Assembly (NCBI RefSeq): GCF_949628265.1
Contig: NC_088787.1
Span: forward strand, 7,120,501 to 7,184,500
DNA length: 64,000 bases
Source of the DNA: Cloeon dipterum
Taxonomy: Eukaryota; Arthropoda; Insecta; Ephemeroptera; Baetidae
Reading direction: 5' to 3'
The translations under genes and the position numbers were made by a program. The notes under the pieces are model-generated. The model searched no databases. It saw nothing but the letters and a program-made list of their open reading frames with translations, and had not been told where the DNA came from. Positions 32,051 through 48,871 of this stretch are shown one piece after another. Numbering within the stretch: the first letter of the stretch is position 1; each line of letters opens with the position of its first letter.

Positions 32051-32865
32051 TTTTAAGGAAATACTCTATTGAATTTTCTTTGTCAAATATACACCAAAGG
32101 AATTGTTTCAAAAAAATGTTCAAAAGACGGGGTGGCTGAAGGAAGCGCGGAGGAACACGTTAAGCGCTATTAGGTTGTGTCAAAGTACGCGCCGCGGTGT
32201 ATTCTCACGAAGAAAATATTTTCATTCATAAACGTTAATGAATGGACACCTCGTTTTCTTTTTCCTCGCCGCTAAAAATGAGAACTCCCAAGATGCTCGG
32301 CCTTCAAAATAAATGTTTACAATAGATTCATATTCGCCATTGTCACGGGCACCTATTGTCCTCCGCTTGCCTTACAAAACACAAACGGCCCGATTTTTCT
32401 TTGTCCTCACCGCTCTGCAGTAGTCTGTGAGTTGCGACTCTGCCTCTCGGCGTGGCTCTAAAAAGCAGCATGAAGGAGTCTTGGACCTTAAGCGAGAGAG
32501 CGAGCGAGGAAAAAACATTAGAAAATGTCCGTCTTGCGAACACTGCACGCAACTCCCATGAAACAGAGAACGGTGCGAAAAATTTAACTTTGGGCTCGTC
32601 AAATGGAAAAGTGATGAAACATGATAGAGATACAAATTAATGGTGGCTATGGCTGGCGCGGCGCAGCGTGCTCAGTTGTCAACTCGTGATCTTGTAAAAT
32701 TGCCGAACATACTAATTTGTTTGGATGAAAAGGGTAGTAGTTATTTTTTAAATAAACCCGAAAAAACAACTAATGGAAAGTCTTCTTGTCGATTTTTGGC
32801 CCTTTTTCGAAACCCTGCACGTCTAACCTTTATTTTTCATTTGCTTCACAGCATTTTCTATCGAC

Positions 32866-33861
32866 ATGTCTCGACTCTGCCTCCTCGTCTTCTCCGTTTG
32901 CCTGTATGCGGCCTTTTATTTCACCTGCACTGAAGGCGCTGTTGCACCCTCTCAAACCGGGACTGATGAAAAATTCAGCCATGGAAAACCGCTGAACGGG
33001 ATAAGTAATGACATCCTCGCCAAATTGAACTCGAATAAGAACTTGCAAAAGTTACACCGTGAAGCATCGGGAAGCGGATTAACAATAAAATCAAGCAATA
33101 AAAAATGGGCTCAATTCATTAAAAATAAATCCAGGTCCTATCCTTTGCTGATGAATAAATTGAAAAATATTGCCAAAAAATTGAGCTCGGACCCTTTTTT
33201 CATGGTGGTGCGCGATCTTTTTACTATCAAGAATGAAACAATCGGCCCGATCCTCTCATTCTCTGATTTTAAGAAATATTTAACACAAGAACTGCGCTCT
33301 AATCCAGCCTTAGATCGGAAATTGATGGGTATTTTGAACAAAGCGTTTGCATCTGATCCCGCTGTGCATACAATGTGGACGTATGCCATGGATAATGGTT
33401 TAAATGAACACTCTGGTTTGGAAGATTGGGAAAACTTGTTTGTCAACGCATATCTAAACAATCATACCGAGGGAGAGGTAATGAAGAGATTTTTAGACAC
33501 TTCGTATCGTTCTGTACTCTCCGTGGTCATCGAGTTTGACAAATTTGGTGATGAGCCAAACAAAGCTTTCCTGTTGACCATATTTATTGTATCTGCAGTG
33601 GTGGTACCGATTTTTTTCTTGTTAATATATATACTCTGCCAGTCAGGGGTGACAAAATCTCAGTGCGCTGCAGTGAGAAAATCGTGCATTGCCGCATTTC
33701 ACTCTGTCTGGGGTGCGACAGGTCGGTTTTTCGCACCTCTTTCAGCAATGACATGCTGTGGGGGCGCAGTACGATATTTCTCACTGCAGCGCACTGAGAC
33801 TTTAACAACCCTAACTTGCAGTGTACATATTCATACAACTTCAAACACTGTGACCGTCTAA
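32866..33861 (+). CDS. Array family member G: close duplicate of F with the same element-derived tail
   Basis: 331 residues, same length as F. The acceptor ends at 32851. The N-terminal half differs from F at many positions (ASGSGLTIKSSNKKW against ASASGLTSRSSSKKW). From repeat 2 on it is nearly the same, and the last ~80 residues are identical by eye. The signal peptide is one residue longer in its core (AAFYFTC), and the membrane part reads TIFIVSAVV where F has TTYYIVSAVV, one residue shorter, so lengths balance. The stretch of high identity at the C-terminus suggests recent duplication or conversion. Poly(A) AATAAA at 34343-34348. Function unknown. Confidence 0.76.
   Translation: MSRLCLLVFSVCLYAAFYFTCTEGAVAPSQTGTDEKFSHGKPLNGISNDILAKLNSNKNLQKLHREASGSGLTIKSSNKKWAQFIKNKSRSYPLLMNKLKNIAKKLSSDPFFMVVRDLFTIKNETIGPILSFSDFKKYLTQELRSNPALDRKLMGILNKAFASDPAVHTMWTYAMDNGLNEHSGLEDWENLFVNAYLNNHTEGEVMKRFLDTSYRSVLSVVIEFDKFGDEPNKAFLLTIFIVSAVVVPIFFLLIYILCQSGVTKSQCAAVRKSCIAAFHSVWGATGRFFAPLSAMTCCGGAVRYFSLQRTETLTTLTCSVHIHTTSNTVTV
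33644..33812. mobile_element. 169-bp inverted-end insertion within gene G coding region
   Basis: Same length, ends and codon position as 27242-27410, so it was present before the F/G duplication. Confidence 0.75.
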
Positions 33862-33898
33862 TACTTGTCGATTTTGAGTTTAAAATCAAATATTTCCT

Positions 33899-34130
33899 GT
33901 TCAGCTGATCGCCGTAGAAACGTCGGAATAATGATTTATTTAAAAAAAAAACATTTTTTCACGACTCTACGGCGATTCGGTTTTCAGAACATCAAAAGAG
34001 AGAATATTTAATTAAGAATGCACGGGTCTGAAATCGAAGTGGAAGTGCCTAAAAAGAAAATTTTTAAAGAAAATCTACGCTTGCGCCATCCGTTGGCGGC
34101 TTCGAATACTTAGGATTAATATGTACTGCT
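33899..34130. mobile_element. Truncated foldback MITE, right duplicate
   Basis: Counterpart of 27497-27730; same truncation point. Confidence 0.65.
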
Positions 34131-35484
34131 CAATTAGTGATTACTATTGTTGGCCATCATGGCCCATCTGCAAATCCAAATGATCCCAAGATGATTTGTA
34201 ATTGTAATTATATGAATTGTATTAAATAATTGTATAAATTACTCGCCTGTTTGAATAATTTACGTGTTGATTTCGTCAATTGCCAATTTATCAATACAAC
34301 GTTAAAATTTCGCCAATTTTGTGTACATATGCCAATCGTTCTAATAAATTATTAATTTATATTAACTTAACTGTGCATTTTCTGTAAAGCTGAACTATAT
34401 ATTTGAAGCAACGTTTTGAAATTGAGTGTTAAATTACGTTAGTAACGTATCTCTTTGTATCAGTAATTAAAAAAAATGTTTAAACTGAAAGCAAATATCA
34501 CACTGCAATTATTGAACACTATTTATTTTTCCTTCTCTTACTTTTTTAACTAGATCTCAGATATCAAAATAGTCTGATTTTATGAAGTCCCAATGCTGAC
34601 ATGAAACCTTTAAGTTTATCGTGGAGGATTTAATTGTTTCGTGTTTTTTTTATCAATTTTGAAGCAAGCTGATTTCGACAAGCGTTGGGAGGGCTTTGAT
34701 TATTTTAAATAGTTTGGAACGATTATTCTAACTTATCCAATGAATTTTGTTTTCGAAACACCCTTGAGAGAAAACAAAAAATATTTCGAATAATTGTTGC
34801 TAATTTTTTTTATTTAATTTTGGTTTAAATTATTATTATTATTTATTCTCAAACTCTGTCATAAATACATTAATTTTACATCACGACAAGTCCAATACAA
34901 ATGGAAATCACGTGAGAAAGGGCGGCAAGTGACTATGACCCTGGCCTGGAGGACATCACAAAAAATCACACATTACAATCTTGCAACCACATACGCCTTG
35001 CACATGGAAGGAAACTGTGCCGCAGAGCTGTCCTTCAATGTGGTTGGTATATTCTACTCTTTCAGGACGCGAAAATCTAACACATTTTCGGCGAGGATGC
35101 AGCGGGTCTTCGCACACGTCTCATTGTCGCAGTGTGATTCGAGCCATCGCGCCGTAAGTCCGTCACTCCTGCGAGGCACTTTTTAAAAAACAGGAGGACG
35201 GTGTACACGAGCTGAACCGGCACTTAGAGCAGATTTTAGTGGTCCGGCGGTGGTATGTGTTTATACAGCAACGAAAAGCAGAAAATGAGGGGAAATAATA
35301 AAAAAACATGATACAATATAACGTTTTAGAGTAATGAAAATATTTACTATAAGCTAATGTTTAATTTAAATGCTATCTTGATTTTTTTCAAAAGAACCGT
35401 AGAAATTTGGTTATATATTTAAAAAAAATAAAAATTAATCATGATAAGGACAATGGAAAGAAAAAAAGAAATAAAAGAGTTGGA

Positions 35485-35535
35485 ATTAATGGGGGGGGGG
35501 GGAAGCAAAATATAGGTAGTCACCCAGCCGTAGGC
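35485..35535 (-). pseudogene. 5S gene relic upstream of gene H
   Basis: The sequence GGAATTAAT, G-run, AAGCAAAATA matches the 3' flank of the minus-strand 5S genes. AGTCACCCAGCCGTAGGC then joins a bit of the 3' part of the gene to its 5' end, as if the middle ~85 bases were deleted. Confidence 0.5.
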
Positions 35536-36044
35536 AAAACTGGTCAATTAAGAGTTCTTTATATTATGTGCAATAAACCGCATGAAACTGGTAAAAAAAC
35601 GCCAAAAACAACTGCAATGCAAGTTTGGGAAAATCCCTGGAAGATTCCCAACGCTAATACAGATGCCGAACATCAAAGGTTTTATAGGAAACCTCGACTA
35701 CAAAATAACAATTTTTGCATTGCTACAATTCCCAATAAAAGAAAATGCAAAAAACCGGTAAGAATCGGGAAACAAAAGTTGGGAATGGGAACTCCCGGGA
35801 AAAAAACTTATCTAGATCACCGAGAAATTTAAATTGGCCCCTTGCTATTGAATTTGGTAGGAGGAAAAGCCTTGCGGAGGTGGGAATCCCAAGGAGACAA
35901 TTTTGTTATCGGAGAACGCATTATTCCATACCAAAAACCGAGATAAACCAAGTTTCTGTTTTGCTTGTTTGACAGAGAAAACCGCAGATTCTCCAGTTTC
36001 CAGCGGTCATCCTGCTCAAACCATGATATTTAAGGCAGGCGCTT

Positions 36045-36145
36045 GAATCTAGACTTTTATTCGTTCTACAATCTTGCGACTCGCCTAACTTCTATATAAG
36101 ATCTCTGTTGAAAAGAAAGGTTGGTTTTACAGACTTTGACTCTAC
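36045..36145 (+). promoter_or_regulatory. Conserved upstream block of gene H with TATA-like box
   Basis: CTAGACTTTTATTCGTTCTA, TATATAAG at 36093-36100, then ATCTCTGTTGAAAAGAAAGG and TTGG. The most promoter-like of the shared blocks. Confidence 0.45.
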
Positions 36146-36908
36146 ATTTGTTATTTAAGCAGTGCATTTAAATATTTTACAAGACCAAAGATATTTTTAA
36201 TTTTCTAGTTTTGCTACCGGTGAATCTTAACGATGTCCTTTATTTATTCAAATTGAATAATGTCGTAATAATATTCCTCGTAGCTTGACGTCTTTCATTT
36301 TTACATAAATAAATTTGAATTTACTCACACTTTTCATGAGGAAAACATACTCACGCAATGCAAACAAAAGTAAAGAAATTATACATTTTCTGGACATATT
36401 ATCAAGCTGGAATCAAGTTAAATTTTTAAAGTGTCTGCTTCAACGCCAGCACTTATTTTTACTTTATTTTGCCAAGGTGACAATTAAAGGTCTGTCCGCA
36501 TGAGAATGCCATTTGTAGCAATAATTGCGAATAAAATAATTATTTATAAACATTTTCAAATTAGTTATTAATTAGGATGAGTTGTTAATCGCATTACTTT
36601 TTGAATTACATGAATTCAAAAAAGGGTTTGTCCTTGGCCAGTTTTTTTCGAAGAAATAAAAAAACTGTAAGAAATGTCCGTGTTTTCCACATAGGAAGTA
36701 ATTTCTGTGATTTTTGCTCGTGATCTTGGAAAATTGCTGAATATACCAAGCAATTTGTTTTAGTAAGGATGAAAAAATAATTTATTTTTTGAATTATTAA
36801 AAAAAATCATTCACTGGCCACAGTCTTCTTGTCGATTTTTGGCCCTTTACCCAAACCCTGCGCGTCTAACCTTTATTTTTCTTCTGCTCGACAGCATTTT
36901 CTGTCGAT

Positions 36909-37601
36909 ATGACTCGGCTCTGCCTCCTTGTCTTCTCCGTTGGCCTGTATGCGGCCTCTTTCACTTGCACTGAAGCCGCTACTGCACGCCCTCAAAAAGG
37001 GACTGATGAAAAATCCAGCCGTGGAGAACCGCTGAACGGGATTAGTAATGACGTCCTTGCCAAATTGAACTCGGATCAGGACTTGGAAAGGTTTTGGCAG
37101 AATGTCTCTAGCAGTGAATTAGATTTAGAACCAGGTCTAAAAAATTTCGCTGAATTCGCTAAAAATGTTTTGAAGTCCTATCCTGCTCTACTGAAGAGAT
37201 TGAAAAATATAGCTAAAATATTGAGCTCGGACCCTTTCTTCGTGAAGGCGGTGGAAATTTTTATCAAGGAAGAGGAATCAACCAGCCCGCCCAAATCGCA
37301 AACTGATCTAGAATTATTTCTAGAAAAAGAATTGCGCTCAAATCCAGCCTTAGCACGAAAATTGAAGGATATTATAAGCAAAGCGATGGAAACTGATCGT
37401 GATTTGGAACAGGTGCTGAAGAATCCCGCGTTTAAAGGGTTACGCGAAAACTTTAGTATGCAGAAATGGAAAAAAATTTTGGACGACGCAATTCAATCCA
37501 ATCCTACCGAGGCAATGAAACTTTATAAATTTGTAGAAAATTCGCTGCTTTCTGTACAATCCGTGGTCATCGTGTATGCCGCCTTTGGTAAAGATCTCTA
37601 G
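36909..37601 (+). CDS. Array family member H: three-repeat protein lacking the anchor-like tail
   Basis: 230 residues. The acceptor (CTGCTCGACAG) ends at 36894. Signal peptide 1-22; repeats start at SDQDLERFW, SDPFFVKAV and TDRDLEQVL. The frame stops after AAFGKDL because the Lys codon found there in sisters (CTCAAG) reads CTCTAG. The DNA after it still resembles the tail sequence but with length changes. The upstream region is well kept, so a soluble secreted product is plausible; early decay is the alternative. It is the last member of the array; no further copy is seen to the right. Confidence 0.72.
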   Translation: MTRLCLLVFSVGLYAASFTCTEAATARPQKGTDEKSSRGEPLNGISNDVLAKLNSDQDLERFWQNVSSSELDLEPGLKNFAEFAKNVLKSYPALLKRLKNIAKILSSDPFFVKAVEIFIKEEESTSPPKSQTDLELFLEKELRSNPALARKLKDIISKAMETDRDLEQVLKNPAFKGLRENFSMQKWKKILDDAIQSNPTEAMKLYKFVENSLLSVQSVVIVYAAFGKDL

Positions 37602-39700
37602 ACAAACGGAGTTTACCAGCCGACCATCTTTCATTGGTGCAATGATGGCACAATATTGTTACAAGATCTTTTCACATATTTTTAACATAGACATACACCT
37701 AAGGCCGATTTAATCCTGAAATATTTTGGCTCCGAAAAATAGAATACCTTTTGTACCCCTCCAAACAAGCTTTGTTAAATGTATTTTCTGTTTGAAAAAT
37801 CCCTGTCTTTTAGATAAGAGTTCAGTTCCAACAGTTTTTGGCCCCATTTCAAATGCCTAAAATCTAAATTCTTTACAAATGTGTTTACGATTTTTTTTTA
37901 ATTGGCATTCTTTAAAAAAATACTCAAAATTTTGGAAAAATTATTATTGTATCTTCTTGCTCTTCTATTTAACTGCGTGCAGAGCGTACATCCACGGATG
38001 AGAATTTTTCCTTAGGCAGTAAATAAAAATTATTAAAAAAATTACCGTGATTTATTTTTTTACGGCAAATCGTGAAAAAAATTAAATCCTTTGTTAACAC
38101 TGTCTTTACATAATTTTTCACGCGGGATAAATAGTCCAATTTATACCTTTTTTTCGTAATAGTTTAATCAATGATTTATCAAACGCAATATGCGTGTCAC
38201 ACAATCCTAAAATTTATCATTTTTTACATATTCTTAATGGTTTTAAACGCAATTAAGTTTGTAACAATTCCTTGCTAACTAAAAAGAGCGCCTTTTGCCA
38301 AAATGTACCGAGATTGAAACGCGAGAGCCGGCAGAGCAGCAAGACAGGCGAATTCAATTTTGCGCTGCTTTTGTATATGCGCACAATAGAAGGCGTACGC
38401 GCGTCACATCTGCTTTTAGAAGAACAGGAGGACAAGAAAAGCATATGAGCTACTTCATATTCGTACAAACGAAACAAGCCGTTTTTCTTGTCTTTTCAAC
38501 GCAAGCCCGTGCGGAGTTTTGAATGTGTAAATTTTGAATGCGCGCGGTGGCGAGACTTAAAGAAGCGTTTTGCACGCTTCTTTGATGCTCACGAAATGCG
38601 ATATCATCTAGCTTTGGTTTGGCATAAATATCTTGTTTCGCATCCACTTTGTAATTTAATTTAATTTTGCTCTTCGCCAGTTTAAATTTTACTGTGTTTA
38701 AAAAATTGTCATGTACCTTTCGGAACAATAAATTTCATTATATTGGCAGTTTGTTGGTTTTTATTTTGTGTATAAATAAGGAACAAAATTAATAATGAAA
38801 TAAGAAAATTTGACCTTTTAAAATTTGTTAGCTCAATACCAGAGTGATTCTTTCTGATAATCACCCGGTGTTAAATTTAGAGGGTAGTTTCGCTTTACCA
38901 AGTAACTATTCTAGAAATCTAGATCCTTCTAATAATAACTTGTCTACACGTTCAGAACTATCGATTTGTGTTTCAGAAAACTATTAATATACAATATAAT
39001 AAATTCCAGTTTTGACTTTTGATTCGTAAGAAATCAAAAAGGATTTTTTTTAAATTTAAGATACAGCAATTTTTAAGCATTTAAGTTCTTTAGTACGTTT
39101 CTTGCGGCTTATTTTTTATTGATGATTTTAATTTTGGCAAAATCATCGAAAATCACCACTGAAAGAGCCAACAAAAGTAATTTATTTTTATCCTAATTAA
39201 TGATTGCTCTCAGTTATTTGGTATGTATTAATTTGTTAACAAAAAATCATCTCGTTTTGCTGGTTATTTTATTTAAATATCGTTTTGCCAGATAATTTAT
39301 CTTGTTATTGTCCTCAGGTTAAATCATGTTCCGTTAACGACGTTGTCTTTATATCATTAAATTCATTCAAAAAACGATTTAATCTCAGAGTTTACATAAT
39401 AGGCTATCAAAACGCCGGGGTCTATTTTTATCAATCGCAGTGAGAAGAGCGAAAGGAGCAAAAACATTGCACGTGAGGGTCTCGTGAACTATTAATATTT
39501 CGGCTTTTGCGTCGTCAATGTCAAGGCCGGTCGCTGATTGGCCAAGAGCGCGTGTGCACGTGCACAGGCGGCCACGCCCCCTTCCTTGCCGCACCACGCA
39601 CGTAGCGCTCGCACCCCAACAACACCAACAGCACAAGCAGAGGACACTGACAGCAGGCCCAGAAAGCGGATTTGCGGATTGAAAAGTGCGATTTGGGCGG
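37602..39700. other. Intergenic region between the array and the branching enzyme gene
   Basis: The first ~250 bases are H tail relic and array 3' sequence. After that it is AT-rich single-copy-looking DNA. No open frame or RNA gene can be supported. Short open frames at 38295-38728 have no recognisable features. Confidence 0.5.
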
Positions 39701-39829
39701 AACGAGTCCAGTTTGGCGAAAGGAAGCGACGTTCTCGGGTTTCAGGACAGGTGCGTGTTTAATTTCGAGATTACATAAGCGGCGTGGCGACACGATTTCG
39801 AGTCATTTGCAGAGCGAGAGTCGGCCGAG
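39465..39829 (+). promoter_or_regulatory. Probable promoter and 5' leader of the branching enzyme gene
   Basis: CACGTG E-boxes lie in GCACGTGAGG (about 39470) and GTGCACGTGCAC (about 39555), and a GC-box-like CCACGCCCCC near 39574. A leader intron is likely: donor CAGGACAG|GTGCGT (GT at 39751) and acceptor CATTTGCAG ending at 39812, 17 bases before the ATG. Confidence 0.5.
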
Positions 39830-45072
<5,243 letters not shown>

Positions 45073-47632
45073 ACTAACGAGAGAAGCTTACCATTAGCTC
45101 TAGTGGTGGCCACTTTAAAAGCATATAGTATTTAGGTGTTGGAACAGCTTGTTCAGTTAATGTATCATAAATTATGTGCCAGCTTTATATAAAAGCAGTC
45201 GTTTGTCTCTGTGACAGTCGTTAGACGTGCCATATTTTTTTAAAATTTTGGTTTTGCAACCACCTGCAAATTTTATACACCGTTATTTTTTAAATACCAA
45301 AGTTTAGAAAACTGTATACACCTCCCATGTGATTTGAGAACTGAATTATCTGCGTCATTGAACTAATAAAAGGTGTTCAGAGAGGAATATCCGGATTTTT
45401 ATTTTAAATAAAATGATCTGTTATATTTTTGCTATTTTTATTTTCAATCAGGCCTGCGAAATTTTAAAACTTATTAAATAAATGTGTTTATACGTATTTA
45501 CGCTCATTTTTTCATTAATAAATTTTATGTTTTTAAGTGGAAATAATTTTTAATCACTTTTAACTTGATTTAAGCCGAAGAGAAAAAATAAATTATCGAC
45601 GAAGAGGCTAAAATACTCAAGACTTAATTTACTAATTAATTATTATACATATGTGGTAATATTTTAGAGTTAAAATTTTGTCCTCCTGAATTTATTTTGC
45701 CAAGCAGGCCGGCGTACGTACGCGTGTATGCGTTTCTGCTTTTTAAGACACCACTGGGTAGCTGCTGCTATGAATTTATATCACATAAATTGCAGCCGGC
45801 TATTTTGGTTTTCTCGGTTATGCATCCCGCTGGACCATTTAGCGCGGCAGGTTGCATAACGGGCGACGCGGCAGGCGCACAGCATCCTCGCACTTGTTTT
45901 TATTAAAACACCCTGGAGTAAATATTCTCTGCAAAGTTCCGCACGCCGGAGACAAATAATTAAAGTGGATGATTTTTATTTATATCGTTTGCGTATTTCT
46001 TTTTATACTTGCTACAGTGGAAATTTCTGTTTTTAACTGGTGAATTTTTATATTCTGGTTCATGGATCTGGGATTAAATTAAATTGGAAATTGGAAAATG
46101 ATGCATAAATCCACTAGGCTCACAAGGAAACAGGAAACGAAAAAGATTGTTATTTATTCTAGTTCGTGGGAAATTTAGAACGATATACAAACCACTTGAA
46201 GTTCAATGGTCAGAAAATAATTTTAATATCTTGTAGGAATGTTCGAAATGAAAGGCAAATGAAAATAATTAAATATAAAACGGAGGGGTTTCAAAATTAA
46301 TATTCTTTGCTTTTTGGAATTTGACCTTGATAAACAAGAAAACATGCTCCACCAAAAAAAGGGAAGGGGATAAGCGAAAAAAATATTTTAGCCTCCACTT
46401 TGGCAGGTGGGAAGGCACCACGAAGGGCCGATACAAACCTTGTTTACACGGCACAGCTCTAACATATCGCATTTCCCTAAATAAACAGCACACCCTCACG
46501 TCGTCTATCGTAATCGGCGTGTCTAGAGCATAAATATTGGAAGCAGCTCGCGGCGGAGGCTAATTTTAAATTTTAATACGAGCGCCCCGCTACTTCAAAG
46601 GACGAATAAAATTGAAGTAGAACAAGACCCGAGTAAAAGCGGCGGCAGTAGTGGCGCGGTTTCCAGCGCAAAGAATATTCACGTATATACAGGCAAAATC
46701 TCATTATTTTCTCCGGCTGCTCAAATTCTTGCACAATGCTGTGATCAAAGGGAAACTCGTGTAAATGGCTTTTCGAACTTTTCTCTCCCTCGTTCTCTGT
46801 AGCCGATTAAAAGTGCAAATGGCGCAAACGCCTCCACTAGTGCAGTGCGGAGATAAATAATTGTGCAATGGGAAAAGGCTTTTATTACTCTGCAACAAAG
46901 CAAATTAAGTTCTCGAGAGAAAATTGGAGTTGTATATTAGATGTTAAGTTGTTTTTTAAGCTGAGAGATGAACGAATTTATCACTTTTTTCTATTGTTGA
47001 TTTACTTAGGGTTGACAATGCTATAGAAATCAATTAATTATTGCATGGAAAAAATTAGAGTTAAAAAATAAACACAATCGTTTTCTAAATGATTAAATAC
47101 CAGTGAGCGTAGATCTTTGTTCATATCAAGAAAAAATATTCACAGGTATAATTTATTTTTGTCAGTCTTTACTTTAAGAAAATCTGTAGATCATATTTTT
47201 TTTCTTAATATTTTAAGAAAAAAATTTCCTTTCAAATTTGCCTAAAGGTTGCTACGTGTAAGTAAAATCCTCTCTTCCAATTAAATGCAATTTTCAGTAG
47301 GTAGACAAAGAGTGGTCACTGCTTGAGATACATAATATACACACTCGAGAGCTGATTTCCTCGGCAACCGTGGTAAATTTCAAGGAAAAAAGGTTTTTCA
47401 TAATTTGTGCAGAATCAGTCCACTTTAAAACCCCATCATTTTGGAAAAATAAAAGAAAATTGACAATGAGACTTATCCGATTTATTTTTCCCACAGATAT
47501 AACCGCAATTTTTCAGTTGTTTAATGAATAGTTTAAAACTGGAATCATGAACACTCGTTCATTTCACTGTAATTTTTGTTAATTTGTAATTTCTCACTTT
47601 TCTAAGTTACTATAAATTACTCCAAAAGTTTT
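45073..47632. other. 3' end of GBE1 and intergenic DNA
   Basis: The GBE1 3' UTR with AATAAA at 45365-45370, then AT-rich DNA with a moderately GC-rich stretch near 45700-45900 and 46540-46680. No gene or repeat could be supported. Confidence 0.5.
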
Positions 47633-47640
47633 GACCAGAC

Positions 47641-47918
47641 CAGCGGGGTCCAGATTGGTGCGACGCGCAGACATGGCGTCCGGTGGAGTATAGCGCGTAA
47701 AATCGGTTTCGTGAAAATGCGCGAAAAGAACCAAGAAGTATTGGTCAATATTGAGACAGGATTTGCATTAATTGTACTAATTGTGTCTCTTGGGACTTAA
47801 AAACAATCTCTTGACACTCGTATGGGAATCCAAAGAGAGCTTTTTGTTTCCCACTTTCAGACGCCATCTTGGATCTGCGCAGTGGGAATCAATTTTATTG
47901 CACATTTGATTACCGCTG
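47641..47918. mobile_element. hAT-like MITE with 8-bp flanking duplication
   Basis: 278 bp with ends CAGCGGGGTCC and TACCGCTG. The flanks are GACCAGAC (47633-47640) and CACCAGAC (47919-47926), matching at 7 of 8 bases. Same family as 1937-2215 in the other orientation. Confidence 0.72.
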
Positions 47919-47926
47919 CACCAGAC

Positions 47927-48860
47927 ATATATTATTATACTGATTAAAGTAGTTTAAAACATAAAGTTTGCTTCATTTATTTACTTATTTTTAAATAAAT
48001 TTTAATTAAAAATATTTCTTGACTTTGTTAAATAATTTTTTTATTTTAATTTAAAATTAAATATTTATTAAAATCTAACGGTGCGCAACAGGAACATTAG
48101 ATCGTAAAGTACTAAAATAATATATTGTGGGTAAACCGATTGGCTTAAGAGTTTGATGTAACATTAAATTGCAAATCATAACAATAACGAAAAAAATATC
48201 CCCGGGTTATATGTATATTTATATTTCACACTTTTGGCTATTTGCAGAAAACATTTTCACTCACTTAACTTATTTAATTTGCTGTTTAACGCTTTCCGTT
48301 TTGACATATGTACAGACTCAAAATTGACTGAAAATAATTTATGCTGTACCTTCATAAACTCAAATTTTAGAAATTAACCATTCAGCCTCAACTTTTTACA
48401 AATTTTAAGGGTTAAAAATTATCTTTTTATTTGGAAAAACTGGAGGGAAAAGCTGCAAACCCTGCAAAGATTAAGGAGTACGGAGGAAGCAAGGAGCAGG
48501 ATAATTAATTAATCAATTAATCAGAAGTCGCATCTCAACAGGCAAGCATCAGGCGCGGTGAGCTCCGCGCATTAGGCTTTGGTAAACACAACACCCGCAC
48601 GATCACAGTTCACAGTGTGGCAGAATATGGAGCACAAATAGAAACTTTATCGAAAAGTTGAAAATAAACAGACGAGAATGCGCTCTCGTGGTGCTTATTA
48701 CAGCGGCAATTTATAGGCACTGGCTCGAGGGCGTTGCAAAAGGCAAACACTTGCTCCAGCAGCATGTAACCGCGGATAAACACGCATATATTCGCGCGTC
48801 TCGGCAGCTCTGAGTGAGGGCCGCGCCCGCCACACAGAAGAGCGAGTGGAGCAGCAGAGT
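47927..48860. other. Intergenic DNA upstream of the first micropeptide
   Basis: AT-rich to about 48480, then mixed composition. The TATA- or promoter-like signals nearest the micropeptide lie after 48860. No gene seen. Confidence 0.45.
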
Positions 48861-48871
48861 GAGAGTGTGCG

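Larger units (their letters stand above)
28858..35238 (+). repeat. Right copy of the large tandem duplication (contains gene G)
   Basis: Begins directly where the left copy ends. It is longer by a 1.19-kb insertion (29489-30676) and shorter by a loss of roughly 0.35-0.4 kb upstream of G relative to about 25735-26120. Confidence 0.78.
33862..36894 (+). other. Region between genes G and H
   Basis: Foldback MITE half (33899-34130), shared F/G 3' sequence to about 35238, 5S-cluster flank and relic (35270-35535), and the H upstream with a promoter-like block (36045-36145). A 12-G run is at 35491-35502. The open frame at 35407-35832 looks like chance. Confidence 0.5.

Noticed and set aside
35407-35832. 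A 141-residue Lys/Asn-rich open frame upstream of H
   Set aside because: It spans the 12-G run and 5S-flank sequence shared with noncoding regions; no similarity to any protein and no counterpart in other units.
39385-39793. Minus-strand Cys-rich frames over the GBE1 promoter
   Set aside because: They overlap the presumed GBE1 promoter and 5' leader exon and arise from GC-rich composition.
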